18,226 bases of DNA from JBFMDH01 sp044868105 (GCA_044868105.1 JBIOWC010000830.1:1-18226); one strand, 5' to 3'. Positions 1-7,919 are shown, counted from the stretch's first letter. Program-made: numbers and translations. Notes: a model not told the origin generated them from the letters alone.

Positions 1-435
1 AACGGAAAGCTTACGATTCACGAGATTCAAAATTTTAATGACCCCAGCATGGACAGTTCGCTAATGGCCCCGCTGAGGGAATTCATTGCTTACGTCGCCC
101 AGGAGATGAAGTGGGACAGGCTGAGCGAGGCCAGTACGTTTTCTATAGATATAGGCACTTCGGAGAATCTTGAGAGCGATCAACCGCCGCTGTTTTCTTA
201 CGATGGGCTTGCTGTTCTGACCATTTCATCCGTATCTGATGGCACCAGCAATACCGTGCTTATTGCGGAATTATTGGCCAAGCTCGAAGAGGCTGAAGCC
301 GCCGAAGCGAGTGGCAACGCAACAGGCAAGATGAAAGCCATTAAAAACTATCAGAAACAGGTCAAGGCGCAAATCGGTCAGGCGCTGACCCGCACCAATG
401 CTCAGATGCTTATCACCATGTCAAAGACCCTGTAA
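1..435 (+). CDS. Prepilin-like protein, C-terminal part only (5' end outside window)
   Basis: The reading frame is open from the first base of the window, so the gene starts upstream. An internal ATG at 49 is not its start, because homology to the next gene begins before it. The visible 144 residues align end to end with the C-terminal part of the downstream prepilin-like protein, at roughly 60% identity by eye. Shared blocks include PLREF, YVAQEMKW, QPPLFSYDGLA, DGTSNT, EAEAAEASGN, GKMKAIK and YQKQVKA. The first residues (NGKLTIHE) match the second half of the EF-hand-like loop seen in the paralog. DGTSNT resembles the signature near the C-terminus of DUF1559-type prepilin-like proteins common in Planctomycetes. 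The N-terminal prepilin signal is not visible and is inferred from the paralog. Its role as an exported pseudopilin-like surface or secretion component is inferred. Confidence 0.75.
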   Translation, partial: NGKLTIHEIQNFNDPSMDSSLMAPLREFIAYVAQEMKWDRLSEASTFSIDIGTSENLESDQPPLFSYDGLAVLTISSVSDGTSNTVLIAELLAKLEEAEAAEASGNATGKMKAIKNYQKQVKAQIGQALTRTNAQMLITMSKTL

Positions 436-547
436 GCGGGTTGGCCTCCCTTGAATGAATCCTGAATAAGCAAATTGAGGCTGGCTTATAAGCATAACTT
501 TAACTAAATGGCCGCCTAGACGGCACCACAGAGAAGGAGACACAACA

Positions 548-1636
548 ATGAAACAACTTGAGAAGAATTTAGCGACAACTTCAACCCAACCCCTACCCAA
601 AAACGCCCCCGGCTTTACGCTGATTGAATTGCTGGTCGTCGTTGCCATCATCGCGATTCTCATCGGCCTTTTACTTCCCGCGATTCAACGGGCTCGCGAG
701 GAATACGCGCACAATGAAGCCCGTTCCAACGTGAATCAATTGGCAGCCGCAGCCAACGGCTATCACCATCAGACCGGCACTTATCCGCGGGAGATTGCCG
801 ATTTATTTGCCTGGTGCGCAACTCATTCCGGACAGTGCACGCTTGACCCGCAGCTCGCCTCCGGCAAGGTGAACGGTTATCTCTACGATATTGTTGAAAA
901 TGATGAAACCCATTGCGTCATCGAAGCCGAACCTGAATCTCCAGGCATTGATGGATCGCTCACAGTAAGCGCCCAACTCATGCTTGAGAATACCATGATC
1001 TCAGGCTTTCAGACGCCGGGGGCTGATGAAGCCAGAGCTCGCATGTTTAATAACCTGCACAGCAAAGCCGCCGAAACGGTGGTCAAATTGCTCAACCTCG
1101 ACACCACCACCATCCCTCAGGTTCGGGAATACTGCCAATCACCGGCTCAGGTCGCCAATGTCTGCAACCTGATTGATACCAGTGATGACGGCAAGGTAAG
1201 TATCAGCGAGTGCTTTTCTGGCGATGCTTACGTAAATGAAATGGGACTAAAGAGTCCGTTGCGAGAATTTCTTGATTATGTCGCCCAGGAGATGAAGTGG
1301 GGCAATCTGAGCGAGACGGCAAAGATGACTATAACCGTGGACTACACAGAATTGTTGGCTACGACCTATGGGAGAGACCGTGTCCAACCGCCGCTGTTTT
1401 CTTACGACGGACTGGCCATCTTAACGACGACGGCAATAACGGATGGCACCAGCAATACCATTTTTATTGCGTTGTTGGAAAAGCTGACAGAAGCCGAAGC
1501 CGCCGAAGCCAGCGGCAACCTGCAAGGCAAGATGAAAGCCATTAAAAGTTATCAAAAGCAAGTCAAGGCGCTGGTCGGGCAGTATTTCACGCGCAGCAAA
1601 TCTAAAATTTTGATAACCATGTCGAATACTTTGTAA
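548..1636 (+). CDS. Type IV prepilin-like protein with EF-hand-like loop and DUF1559-type DGTSNT motif
   Basis: The 362-residue protein has a class III (prepilin) signal. A hydrophilic leader ends at PG22, followed by FTLIELLVVVAIIAILIGLL; processing is expected between G22 and F23, with E27 as the +5 glutamate. This predicts cleavage and N-methylation by a prepilin peptidase and assembly in a type IV pilus or pseudopilus. Near residue 213 the segment DTSDDGKVSISE fits a 12-residue EF-hand loop (acidic or polar at 1, 3 and 5, Gly at 6, Glu at 12), so calcium binding is plausible. A C-terminal ITDGTSNTIFIA segment resembles the DUF1559 signature. The start is supported by AAGGAG at 534-539, 8 nt before the ATG. 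It follows its paralog after 112 nt in the same direction, a tandem duplication. The protein is longer than typical major pilins, so it is more likely a minor or specialised pseudopilin. The exact function is unknown. Confidence 0.82.
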   Translation: MKQLEKNLATTSTQPLPKNAPGFTLIELLVVVAIIAILIGLLLPAIQRAREEYAHNEARSNVNQLAAAANGYHHQTGTYPREIADLFAWCATHSGQCTLDPQLASGKVNGYLYDIVENDETHCVIEAEPESPGIDGSLTVSAQLMLENTMISGFQTPGADEARARMFNNLHSKAAETVVKLLNLDTTTIPQVREYCQSPAQVANVCNLIDTSDDGKVSISECFSGDAYVNEMGLKSPLREFLDYVAQEMKWGNLSETAKMTITVDYTELLATTYGRDRVQPPLFSYDGLAILTTTAITDGTSNTIFIALLEKLTEAEAAEASGNLQGKMKAIKSYQKQVKALVGQYFTRSKSKILITMSNTL

Positions 1637-1823
1637 GGCTTGAGGTGTAGCCGGGTTTTTGAATACAGGGTTGCTTTAGAAGGTACGGCTGATTATCGAA
1701 CTTGCCGCCGCGAGACGACTCCGCCGTATCTTCATTGGCAATCTTTACTTTTGAATATTTGCCGATTGGTTATTCAATAGCGGATGGTACCGGTTTCAAC
1801 CTGGCGCAAAAGTTTGTGGGTAA

Positions 1824-4800
1824 TCATTTGGCATTGCTGATTAAGATGACATCGGCAGTTGACGGACCGTGGCAGATGGCGAGTTGTTTGCCGTCGCGTG
1901 AGAGGGCAAACCAATAAATCCGGTCGCTCTTGAAGTCGGTCAGTTGTTTTGCCGCGCCGCCATCAACGGGTTGGCTCCAGATATTGGGTACGCCGTTGCG
2001 GTCACTTGCATACAACAAGGCGCGCCCGTCCGGTGTCCAGGCCACGGTGTTTGTGAAACTTAGAAGATCAAAGGTCTTCAGAGGCTGGCCGCCCTCAATA
2101 GGAATAATGCCAAAGATCCGTCGCTTCAACTGTTCGTCAAAATAATTCATAACCATCTGCTTGCCATCAGGCGAGACGACGGGCATAGACGATGCTGGAT
2201 AGTCAGTTACCTGCACCGCTTCGCCGCCATCAAACGGGACTTTCCAAATCGTCTGCTTATTTGCGGTGAAACGGTGATAAAACACCCATCGCCCATCTGG
2301 TGAGCAAGAGGGGTGATAATCCTCCTGGTCAGTTAGCTGCCGCTGATTGCTGCCGTCTATATTCATCCGCCAGATGTTAGGCGTTCCCTTACGAACTGAA
2401 GTGAAAATAATGTATCGCCCATCAGCCGTCACAACCGGGTCGCTGTTGTAACCTTCCTCTGTCAGTTGTTTTTGATTCTTCCCATCCGCATCCATAATCC
2501 AGATCTTTTCCTGACCGTTTATTAATGAGCTATAGACGATCCGGCCGTCGGGTGCCCACGATATCCCTCTACGGCCATCATCGCCGCTGACCCCTTTGGT
2601 CACCTGTTTGACGCGACTGGTGTCACCAACCGGCTGCGTCCAGATATTTAGAATTAAATTCTGCCGCACCGTAACCAGCGTCTTCGAATCGGTTGTCAGA
2701 CCCAGGCTGAAGGTGCCATAGCCGCCGAGGTCGTTTGTCAGCCTTTGCGCCTCGCCGTTCGGATAGGAGACCTGCCATAGATGATAGAAGATTCCTGAAT
2801 CCCATTCCGGCGCCAACACAACCATGCCCCTGCCGTCTCGAAGCCAGCAGATGCGACCCATCTCGATCCACCTCCGCGGCGTGACCTGCTTTACGGCACC
2901 ATCTTTGACGCGCACTTCAAAGATGCTGACGTACCATTCGCCCATCGAACTCCCGGCGCCACAGGCGATGACTTCCCCATCCGGCGACCACGCGGGACCG
3001 CTGTCGGCATAACAAAAAAAGTCGAAGCCGCGACGCGAGGCAAGCTGCTGTTCGCCGCTGCCATCGGCGTTCGCTACGATGATGGCCGTCTCAGCATCGG
3101 CCGGATAATCGCGCACGAAGGCAAAGCGTTTGCCATCCGGGGAAAAGGTTATCGGAGTCCGTATCTCCGTGAGTATCTTTTTCGGCGTGCCGCCCAGAAC
3201 CGGAATCTGAAAGAGAACGCCTCGACGATACTGCTCTTCGAACCGCACATAATAGATGTAGTTGCCATCGGGCGAAAAAGTTGTGCCGTTATAATCAGCG
3301 TCGGCCGGCGCAACGATCTGCACAGTGCTGCCAGTCGCCACATGTTTGACCCAGAGCCCGTGTTGGCCTGGCTGGTCTTCGTTTGCATAGACGACATACT
3401 TGCCGTCGGGAGAGATTGTGGCGCTGCGGGTATTGCCGGTTGTCGTGAGTAGTGTGGTCTTGCCGATTTCAAACGGCGCGAGTGTCTTGCGCGGTTCAAA
3501 GAATTTGTAGAGCCCAAACCCGCTTGCCGCCATGATGATGATGAAGGTTCCAAGGGCAAGCGCCGCGCCGGTCTTGTGGCGTTTAATCTCGCTCAAAATA
3601 ATCTCGGCGCTTGATGTGGTGCGCGCCCGAACTTCGGCGCTTGACCGCTCGGCATCACCGGCCGTATCGGCCGCTTGCCCAATATTGGTGGCCGCCGATG
3701 CATCAATCGCCGGTTCGGGAGGCAGACTGCGCTCCAAGCGGTTCTGCGTCTCAAGTTCTTGTTTCAGGTCTTTGAGGTCATTCAATAATTCTTTGATAAC
3801 CTGGTAGCGCTCTTCCCGATCTTTTCTGAGCGCCTTCATCACGATGCGTTGCAATTCCGCAGGCGTTTCCGGCGCATAGCGCGCAAGCGGCAGCGGTTCT
3901 TTTTCAAGAATCGAAACAATCACGTGGCTGGTGGTCTCTCCCTGAAATGGTAGACATCCGGCAATCAATTCGTACAACACGACGCCGAGACTGAAGATAT
4001 CGGTGCGCATATCTACCGATTGAGCGCGCGCCTGTTCCGGCGACATATAGTTTGCCGTACCCATCACCGTGCCGGGGTCTGTACTCACCTTCAGGGCAGT
4101 TGATGCTTTGGTATCATCGCTCGTCGGTAGTATTGGTGTGAGTTTCGCCAGTCCGAAGTCCAACACCTTTACATAGCCGTCGGGACGGAGCATGAGGTTT
4201 TCGGGTTTAATGTCGCGATGCACGATACCCGCCTGATGAGCCGCCACCAGCGCGCTTGCGGTTTGGATGACAATATCCAAAACCTCTCTTAGCCGCAGGC
4301 GTTTGCGAGACATCGCTTTGCGCAAGGTCTCGCCTTCAATATATTCCGTAGCGATGAAGTGCGTCGAATCCGTCTCGCCAATGTCAAAAATGGTGACGAT
4401 ATTCGGATGATTTAAGGCACTGGCGGCGCGGGCTTCCTGTTGAAAGCGCCGCAACCGCTGTTCGTCTTTAGTGAAAAACGAGGGCAAGATTTTGAGCGCC
4501 ACTTTGCGACTGAGGCGGGTGTCTTGCGCCAGATAGACTTCACCCATCCCGCCCGCGCCAAGCAGAGAGAGAATTTGATAAGCCCCGAGGCGCCGCCCGA
4601 TTATGGAGTTGGTATTCTGGTTAGCAAACAAGCCCGCGGCGTTTTCAAAGGCCGGCGACTCAATGAAGCTATTGACATCTTTATTGGCGGCGAGCAGCGA
4701 TTCGATTTCCTGGCGCAGCGCTGTATCGCCCGCGCAAGCCTGCTGGAGAAAGGCCGCTCTCTCTTCTACTTTAAGCTCAAGCGCCGACTGCAACAGCCGG

Positions 4801-4829
4801 TCTATTTGCTGCCAGCGTTCTCGCTCCAT
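1824..4829 (-). CDS. Transmembrane Ser/Thr protein kinase with C-terminal PD40 (WD40-like) beta-propeller
   Basis: This 1001-residue PknB-type kinase numbers from the ATG at 4829. The N-terminal segment 5-60 (RWQQID... EERAAFLQQACAGD) is the helical lead typical of kinases paired with ECF sigma factors. The kinase domain spans about 84-345: Gly-rich loop LGAGGMGEVYLA, ATP-anchoring K113, HRD at 204-206, DFG at 224-226, and MGTANYMSPEQA in the activation segment. All catalytic residues are present. One membrane helix lies at about 421-441. The extracytoplasmic part holds about eleven PD40/TolB-like blades (SPDGKYVVY, SPDGRWVFY, TPDGRALLY and others). A longer start at 4883 exists but would overlap the sigma gene by 49 nt, and family members begin near ERWQQID. 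The gene lies 5 nt after the sigma gene, so co-transcription is likely. It presumably senses an envelope ligand and phosphorylates cytoplasmic targets; neither is identifiable. Confidence 0.93.
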   Translation of the reverse strand: MERERWQQIDRLLQSALELKVEERAAFLQQACAGDTALRQEIESLLAANKDVNSFIESPAFENAAGLFANQNTNSIIGRRLGAYQILSLLGAGGMGEVYLAQDTRLSRKVALKILPSFFTKDEQRLRRFQQEARAASALNHPNIVTIFDIGETDSTHFIATEYIEGETLRKAMSRKRLRLREVLDIVIQTASALVAAHQAGIVHRDIKPENLMLRPDGYVKVLDFGLAKLTPILPTSDDTKASTALKVSTDPGTVMGTANYMSPEQARAQSVDMRTDIFSLGVVLYELIAGCLPFQGETTSHVIVSILEKEPLPLARYAPETPAELQRIVMKALRKDREERYQVIKELLNDLKDLKQELETQNRLERSLPPEPAIDASAATNIGQAADTAGDAERSSAEVRARTTSSAEIILSEIKRHKTGAALALGTFIIIMAASGFGLYKFFEPRKTLAPFEIGKTTLLTTTGNTRSATISPDGKYVVYANEDQPGQHGLWVKHVATGSTVQIVAPADADYNGTTFSPDGNYIYYVRFEEQYRRGVLFQIPVLGGTPKKILTEIRTPITFSPDGKRFAFVRDYPADAETAIIVANADGSGEQQLASRRGFDFFCYADSGPAWSPDGEVIACGAGSSMGEWYVSIFEVRVKDGAVKQVTPRRWIEMGRICWLRDGRGMVVLAPEWDSGIFYHLWQVSYPNGEAQRLTNDLGGYGTFSLGLTTDSKTLVTVRQNLILNIWTQPVGDTSRVKQVTKGVSGDDGRRGISWAPDGRIVYSSLINGQEKIWIMDADGKNQKQLTEEGYNSDPVVTADGRYIIFTSVRKGTPNIWRMNIDGSNQRQLTDQEDYHPSCSPDGRWVFYHRFTANKQTIWKVPFDGGEAVQVTDYPASSMPVVSPDGKQMVMNYFDEQLKRRIFGIIPIEGGQPLKTFDLLSFTNTVAWTPDGRALLYASDRNGVPNIWSQPVDGGAAKQLTDFKSDRIYWFALSRDGKQLAICHGPSTADVILISNAK

Positions 4830-4834
4830 ATCGC

Positions 4835-5404
4835 CTAACCCCTGCTGATCTCCCGATGCAGCCAAATCTTTGCGGTGCTCCAATCGCGCTTTACGGTCAC
4901 CACAGAGATGCCCAGCACTTCGGCAGTCTCCTCAATGCTGAGGCCGCCGAAATACCGCAGTTCAACGATTTGACTTTTTCGCGGGTCAAAGGCCGCTAAA
5001 CTGGTCAGCGCCGCATCGAGCGCCATCATCTCCGCTGCCTGGCTATCGGCCATCATCGCGACTTCATCGAGCGACACTTTAATAGCTCCGCCGCCGCGTT
5101 TTTGTCGTGCATGACTTCGCGCATGTTCAACCAAGATGCGCCGCATGGCTTGCGCGGCGACGGCAAAGAAATGGGCGCGATCCTGCCAACGCATTTTTTT
5201 GTAATCTACAAGTCGGGTGTAGGCTTCATTGACCAGCGCCGAGGTTTGTAAGGTGTGGCCCGGGCGTTCGCGCCGCATATAATATTTTGCCAGGCGGCGC
5301 AGCTCATCATAAACGAGCGGAATCAACGCATCTAAAGCGTTTTTATCTCCATCGCTCCAATCCAGCAGCAATTGGCTGATCTGTTTTTGTGAAAGTGTTG
5401 CCAT
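4835..5404 (-). CDS. ECF-type RNA polymerase sigma factor (TIGR02999-like)
   Basis: The 189-residue protein directs RNA polymerase to alternative promoters. Region 2 is seen in ITQLL-like QISQLLLDWSDGD, PLVYDELRRLAKYYMRRE and ALVNEAYTRLVD. Region 4 has a helix-turn-helix (IVELRYFGGLSIEETAEVLG, ISVVTVKRDWSTAKIWL). The long linker with RRILVEHARSHARQKRGGG is characteristic of the TIGR02999 group, which is abundant in Acidobacteriota and Planctomycetes. The ATG at 5404 is preferred over a GTG at 5443. Family members start just before QISQLL, and an extended -10 box lies at 5446-5451, so the GTG falls within the transcription start zone. A GGAGGG precedes the ATG, with short spacing. The protein kinase follows after 5 nt, so the kinase may control this sigma factor. 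No anti-sigma gene is visible. Confidence 0.92.
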   Translation of the reverse strand: MATLSQKQISQLLLDWSDGDKNALDALIPLVYDELRRLAKYYMRRERPGHTLQTSALVNEAYTRLVDYKKMRWQDRAHFFAVAAQAMRRILVEHARSHARQKRGGGAIKVSLDEVAMMADSQAAEMMALDAALTSLAAFDPRKSQIVELRYFGGLSIEETAEVLGISVVTVKRDWSTAKIWLHREISRG

Positions 5405-5445
5405 CACCCTCCGTCTCGGTCGAGTCGGCTGCGGAAGCGCCACGG

Positions 5446-5451
5446 ATTATA
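5446..5451 (-). promoter_or_regulatory. Extended -10 promoter for the sigma factor/kinase operon
   Basis: Read on the minus strand, the sequence is TGCTATAAT: a perfect TATAAT at 5446-5451 with a TG extension. It sits about 42 nt before the ATG at 5404, leaving a leader of roughly 35 nt. No good -35 hexamer is found 17 bp upstream, which fits an extended -10 promoter read by the housekeeping sigma factor. The call rests on sequence match alone. Confidence 0.55.
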
Positions 5452-5513
5452 GCATTTTTCCGCTGCCCCTCTACTCTGCCACTTCATCACCAAAAAATAT
5501 TTTTTTTTCATGA

Positions 5514-5702
5514 GCCAAACCACCTGACGCTGTCGCCTACTTAGATGGGCAGCAACAAAGCTTCCTTGATGAAGCCTACAGAGTATCGGCTGTCTATTTT
5601 GAGAAAGCGGATGAAAAGCAGGGAGATTTTGAACCGGCCAAGACGCCAGTGACGAAAGGGAAACTATCGAAAGGTCGCTTCACGGCTGCTTCAACTCTTT
5701 GA
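5514..5702 (+). pseudogene. Possible remnant of a coding sequence (start-less open frame)
   Basis: Between the sigma promoter and the S74 gene, one plus-strand frame stays open for 62 codons, from just after a TGA at 5511 to a TGA at 5700-5702. The predicted peptide has a protein-like composition (for example AYLDGQQQSFLDEAYRVSA and VYFEKADEKQGDFEPAK). There is no plausible start codon or ribosome site. It resembles the C-terminal end of a degraded gene, but a chance open frame is possible. The family is not recognised. Its last codons run into the 39-bp leader repeat. Confidence 0.25.
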
Positions 5703-5715
5703 ACAACTCAAATTT
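5677..5715 (+). repeat. 39-bp leader repeat, copy 1 (intact)
   Basis: This segment matches 7587-7625 at 34 of 39 positions and ends in the identical block GAACAACTCAAATTT. Copy 1 lies 32 nt before the ATG of the S74-domain gene. Copy 2 lies upstream of the next gene in the same orientation. The match may reflect a duplicated promoter or leader, a shared regulatory site, or a duplication of the upstream region. Confidence 0.7.
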
Positions 5716-5747
5716 AAAAAAGCGCAATGTAAAGGAGATTATTGATT

Positions 5748-7454
5748 ATGAGATTCAAACATTCAGTTCACTCTATTTTGCGATACGCGTTGCTACTCCT
5801 CGCCTTGGGCACAGCACAAATGGTTTTTGCCCAAACTACAGTAATCACTTATCAAGGCAAACTGGAGTTCGGCGGGGTTCCGGCTAACGGCGATTATGAT
5901 TTTCAGTTCAAGCTGTTTGACGCCGCTACAAACGGCACCCAGCAAGGCTCGACCCTCGAGCGACCCAACATCACGGTGATAAACGGTGCTTACGCCGTCA
6001 ATCTTGATTTCGGCGCCGCGGTCTTCAGCGGTGCCGACCGTTTTCTGGAAATCAGCTACCGGCCCGTGGGCGGCACCTATACGACGCTCACCCCGCGTCC
6101 GCTCATCGCCTCGGCCCCCTACAGCATTCGTAGTCTATCGGCGACCACCGCCGAAGGCTTGTCGGCCGGGTGCACGAGCTGTGTGACCAGCAGCCAGATT
6201 CAAAGCGTGCAAGGCGCACAAGTGATGGGCAGCGTTTCAGGCAGTCAAATTAGCGGAACGATACCGGTGGCGAGCGTGCCGGCAGGCAGTAGCAATTACC
6301 TTCAGAACACCTTGACCCAGCAACTCGCCAATTTCAACATCTCAGGTCAGGGCACGGTCGGCGGCACGCTATCGGCCAACGCCGTGAATGCGACGACGCA
6401 GTACAACATCGGCGGACAGCGTGTATTAAGTATTGCGGGGATTACTAATTTATTCGTCGGGTCCGGTTCTGGCACTGCTAACACGACGGGACTCGGCAAC
6501 TCCTTCTTCGGACCTTCAGCAGGTCTCAGCAACACAGCAGGTGGCGCCAACTCGTTCTTCGGATATGCGGCAGGCGTAAAAAATACAACAGGTAATGGCA
6601 ACTCCTTCTTTGGATATGCAGCAGGCTTTGTCAGCACGACGGGCAATGGCAACTCGTTCTTCGGAGAGGATGCAGGCAACAAAAACACAACAGGTTCTCT
6701 CAACTCGTTCTTCGGAGAGGATGCGGGCTGGAACAATACGACAGGTAACCAGAATTCCTTCTTCGGAAGAGGTGCAGGCATTAATAACACAACGGGCATT
6801 AGCAATACCTTTGTCGGGTATACAGCGGATTTCAGTACCTCAAACCCAACTGGAAACAACAACACACTGCTTGGGTACAACACCAAGGTTAATTCAGGCG
6901 TGAGCAACGCGACCGCCATTGGGGCATCCGCACAAGTTACCGCCAGCAACACTATCGTGCTCGGCACCAGTTCAGAGACGGTTATCGTGCGTGGCAAACT
7001 GCAAGTTGACACGCTCGGCACGGCCGGCAGTCAACAAGTATGCCTGAACGGTTCCAACCGCCTGGCGCCTTGCTCCTCCTCTTTGCGCTACAAAACCGAC
7101 CTGCAACCCTTCGCCGCAGGACTTGCAATCATCAATCGCCTCGAACCCATCAGCTTCACCTGGAAAGCGGGTGGCGGGCGCGATGTCGGTTTCGGTGCCG
7201 AAGCGGTCGAGCGGGTTGAGCCGCTCTTTATCACCTATAACGCCGAGGGCCAGGTTGAAGGCGTCAAATATGACCGCATCACGGTGGCACTGGTCAACGC
7301 CATTAAAGAGCAGCAACAACAGCTGGCCACTCAGCAACGGCAGCTTGCCGAACTCGGCCCGTTGCAAACCGAGAACGTTAAACTCAAGATGCAACTGGCC
7401 GACATCCTCGCGCGACTTGCACCGCTTGAAAAGCTGCAAGCCGGTCAAAAGTAA
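5748..7454 (+). CDS. Secreted repeat protein with adhesin-head-type repeats and C-terminal S74 chaperone domain
   Basis: The 568-residue protein has a Sec signal peptide (ALLLLALGTAQMVFA, cleavage predicted after A28). A region of about 100 residues follows (YQGKLEFGGVPANGDYDFQF) that is common at the N-terminus of such exported proteins. Residues 249-369 hold seven 17-residue repeats of the form xxNSFFGxxAGxxNTTG, like YadA-head or collagen-like fibre repeats. The C-terminus (about 440-545) is a peptidase S74 intramolecular chaperone as in phage tail fibres and endosialidases. SSLRYK places Ser444 and Lys449 at the spacing of the S74 Ser/Lys self-cleavage pair. A coiled coil ends the protein (EQQQQLATQQRQLAEL and following heptads), consistent with trimerisation. 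The ATG at 5748 is chosen because AAGGAG at 5732-5737 is 10 nt away; an in-frame TTG at 5742 is too close. A surface fibre or adhesin is the likely role, but the target is unknown. Confidence 0.85.
   Translation: MRFKHSVHSILRYALLLLALGTAQMVFAQTTVITYQGKLEFGGVPANGDYDFQFKLFDAATNGTQQGSTLERPNITVINGAYAVNLDFGAAVFSGADRFLEISYRPVGGTYTTLTPRPLIASAPYSIRSLSATTAEGLSAGCTSCVTSSQIQSVQGAQVMGSVSGSQISGTIPVASVPAGSSNYLQNTLTQQLANFNISGQGTVGGTLSANAVNATTQYNIGGQRVLSIAGITNLFVGSGSGTANTTGLGNSFFGPSAGLSNTAGGANSFFGYAAGVKNTTGNGNSFFGYAAGFVSTTGNGNSFFGEDAGNKNTTGSLNSFFGEDAGWNNTTGNQNSFFGRGAGINNTTGISNTFVGYTADFSTSNPTGNNNTLLGYNTKVNSGVSNATAIGASAQVTASNTIVLGTSSETVIVRGKLQVDTLGTAGSQQVCLNGSNRLAPCSSSLRYKTDLQPFAAGLAIINRLEPISFTWKAGGGRDVGFGAEAVERVEPLFITYNAEGQVEGVKYDRITVALVNAIKEQQQQLATQQRQLAELGPLQTENVKLKMQLADILARLAPLEKLQAGQK
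6492..6854 (+). repeat. Tandem 51-bp coding repeats (seven units)
   Basis: Within the S74-domain gene, the AA(C/T)-TC-TTCTT core recurs at 6498, 6549, 6600, 6651, 6702, 6753 and 6804, exactly every 51 bp. It encodes the 17-residue repeat. The last unit is lengthened by two residues (NTFVGYTADFSTSNPTG). The exact period at the DNA level makes copy-number change by slippage or recombination likely. Confidence 0.92.
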
Positions 7455-7586
7455 AGCGTCGCTTTTATGGGTGGCAGCTTGCAGGTCAACGCAAGCCTGA
7501 CCCGCAAGCTGTTACGCTCCCGAATTAATTATTCATGAAGTCGAAGCTTGAAATACGCGCTGCGGCAATGAAATAACCGTCGTGTT

Positions 7587-7625
7587 GCTTCTCGGCTGTT
7601 TCACCCCTCTGAACAACTCAAATTT
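7587..7625 (+). repeat. 39-bp leader repeat, copy 2 (interrupted downstream by mobile element)
   Basis: This is the partner of 5677-5715, with five mismatches in 39. In copy 1 the repeat runs on into an A-rich stretch and then the ribosome site. Here it is cut immediately after the ACTCAAATTTC block by a palindromic element, and the same 11-bp block reappears at 7889-7899 followed by AAAAAGGAAGG. Confidence 0.7.
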
Positions 7626-7626
7626 C

Positions 7627-7891
7627 GGTAGTACCCTAATCTAATGGTGCTCGTTGATAGCCCGCGAAGCGGGCGCCAGCATAAAGCCCAGGGCTGACGC
7701 CCTGAGTGGGCCCAGCGAATCAAGGTTCAAGCCCGTGAAACGGGCGATAGCAGCCAATTCCGTGTCTTCTATCACCCGCGTGGCGGGCTCCTCACCTTGC
7801 CGAGCATCGGTCCACGGGCTGACACCCGTGGCTTTATGCTGGCGCCCGCTTCGCGGGCTTATGAACAGCACCACAGGATTAGGACACTACT
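7627..7891. mobile_element. MITE-like palindromic element, copy A
   Basis: This is a 265-bp non-coding element with long imperfect terminal inverted repeats. The left end (GGTAGTACCCTAATCTAATG...) and the reverse complement of the right end (AGTAGTGTCCTAATCCTGTG...) agree over about 60 bp, including a 29-bp identical inner part starting at GCCCGCGAAGCGGGC. Internal hairpins include 7660-7674, 7689-7704, 7731-7745, 7775-7787, 7812-7831 and 7844-7858. CAAATTTC lies on both sides (7619-7626 and 7892-7899) as a target duplication. Both ends also occur in copy B at 15211-15357 in the opposite orientation. There is no transposase, so it would have to be moved in trans. The IS family cannot be named from these ends alone. 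Confidence 0.75.
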
Positions 7892-7919
7892 CAAATTTCA
7901 AAAAGGAAGGATGATGCTT

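Noticed and set aside
3149..3559. A 136-codon minus-strand frame within the kinase gene
   Set aside because: It is an alternate frame of the PD40 region, rich in Arg and Ser, with no start signal.
6347..7021. A 224-codon minus-strand frame opposite the repeat protein
   Set aside because: It is the antisense of the 51-bp repeats; its own periodic Pro/Leu/Val pattern follows from the plus-strand repeats, and it has no supported start.
7482..7501. GCTTGC...GCAAGC hairpin after the S74 gene as a terminator
   Set aside because: The stem is only 6 bp and is not followed by a T run.
7627..7891. CRISPR-like spacing of hairpins
   Set aside because: The repeated units are inverted and differ in sequence and spacing; there are no regular direct repeats with unique spacers and no cas genes.
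7641..7914. Open frames on both strands across 7641-7914, including a 5' extension of the 7920 gene
   Set aside because: They lie inside palindromic element A, where hairpin arms create open frames by composition; no ribosome site supports them.
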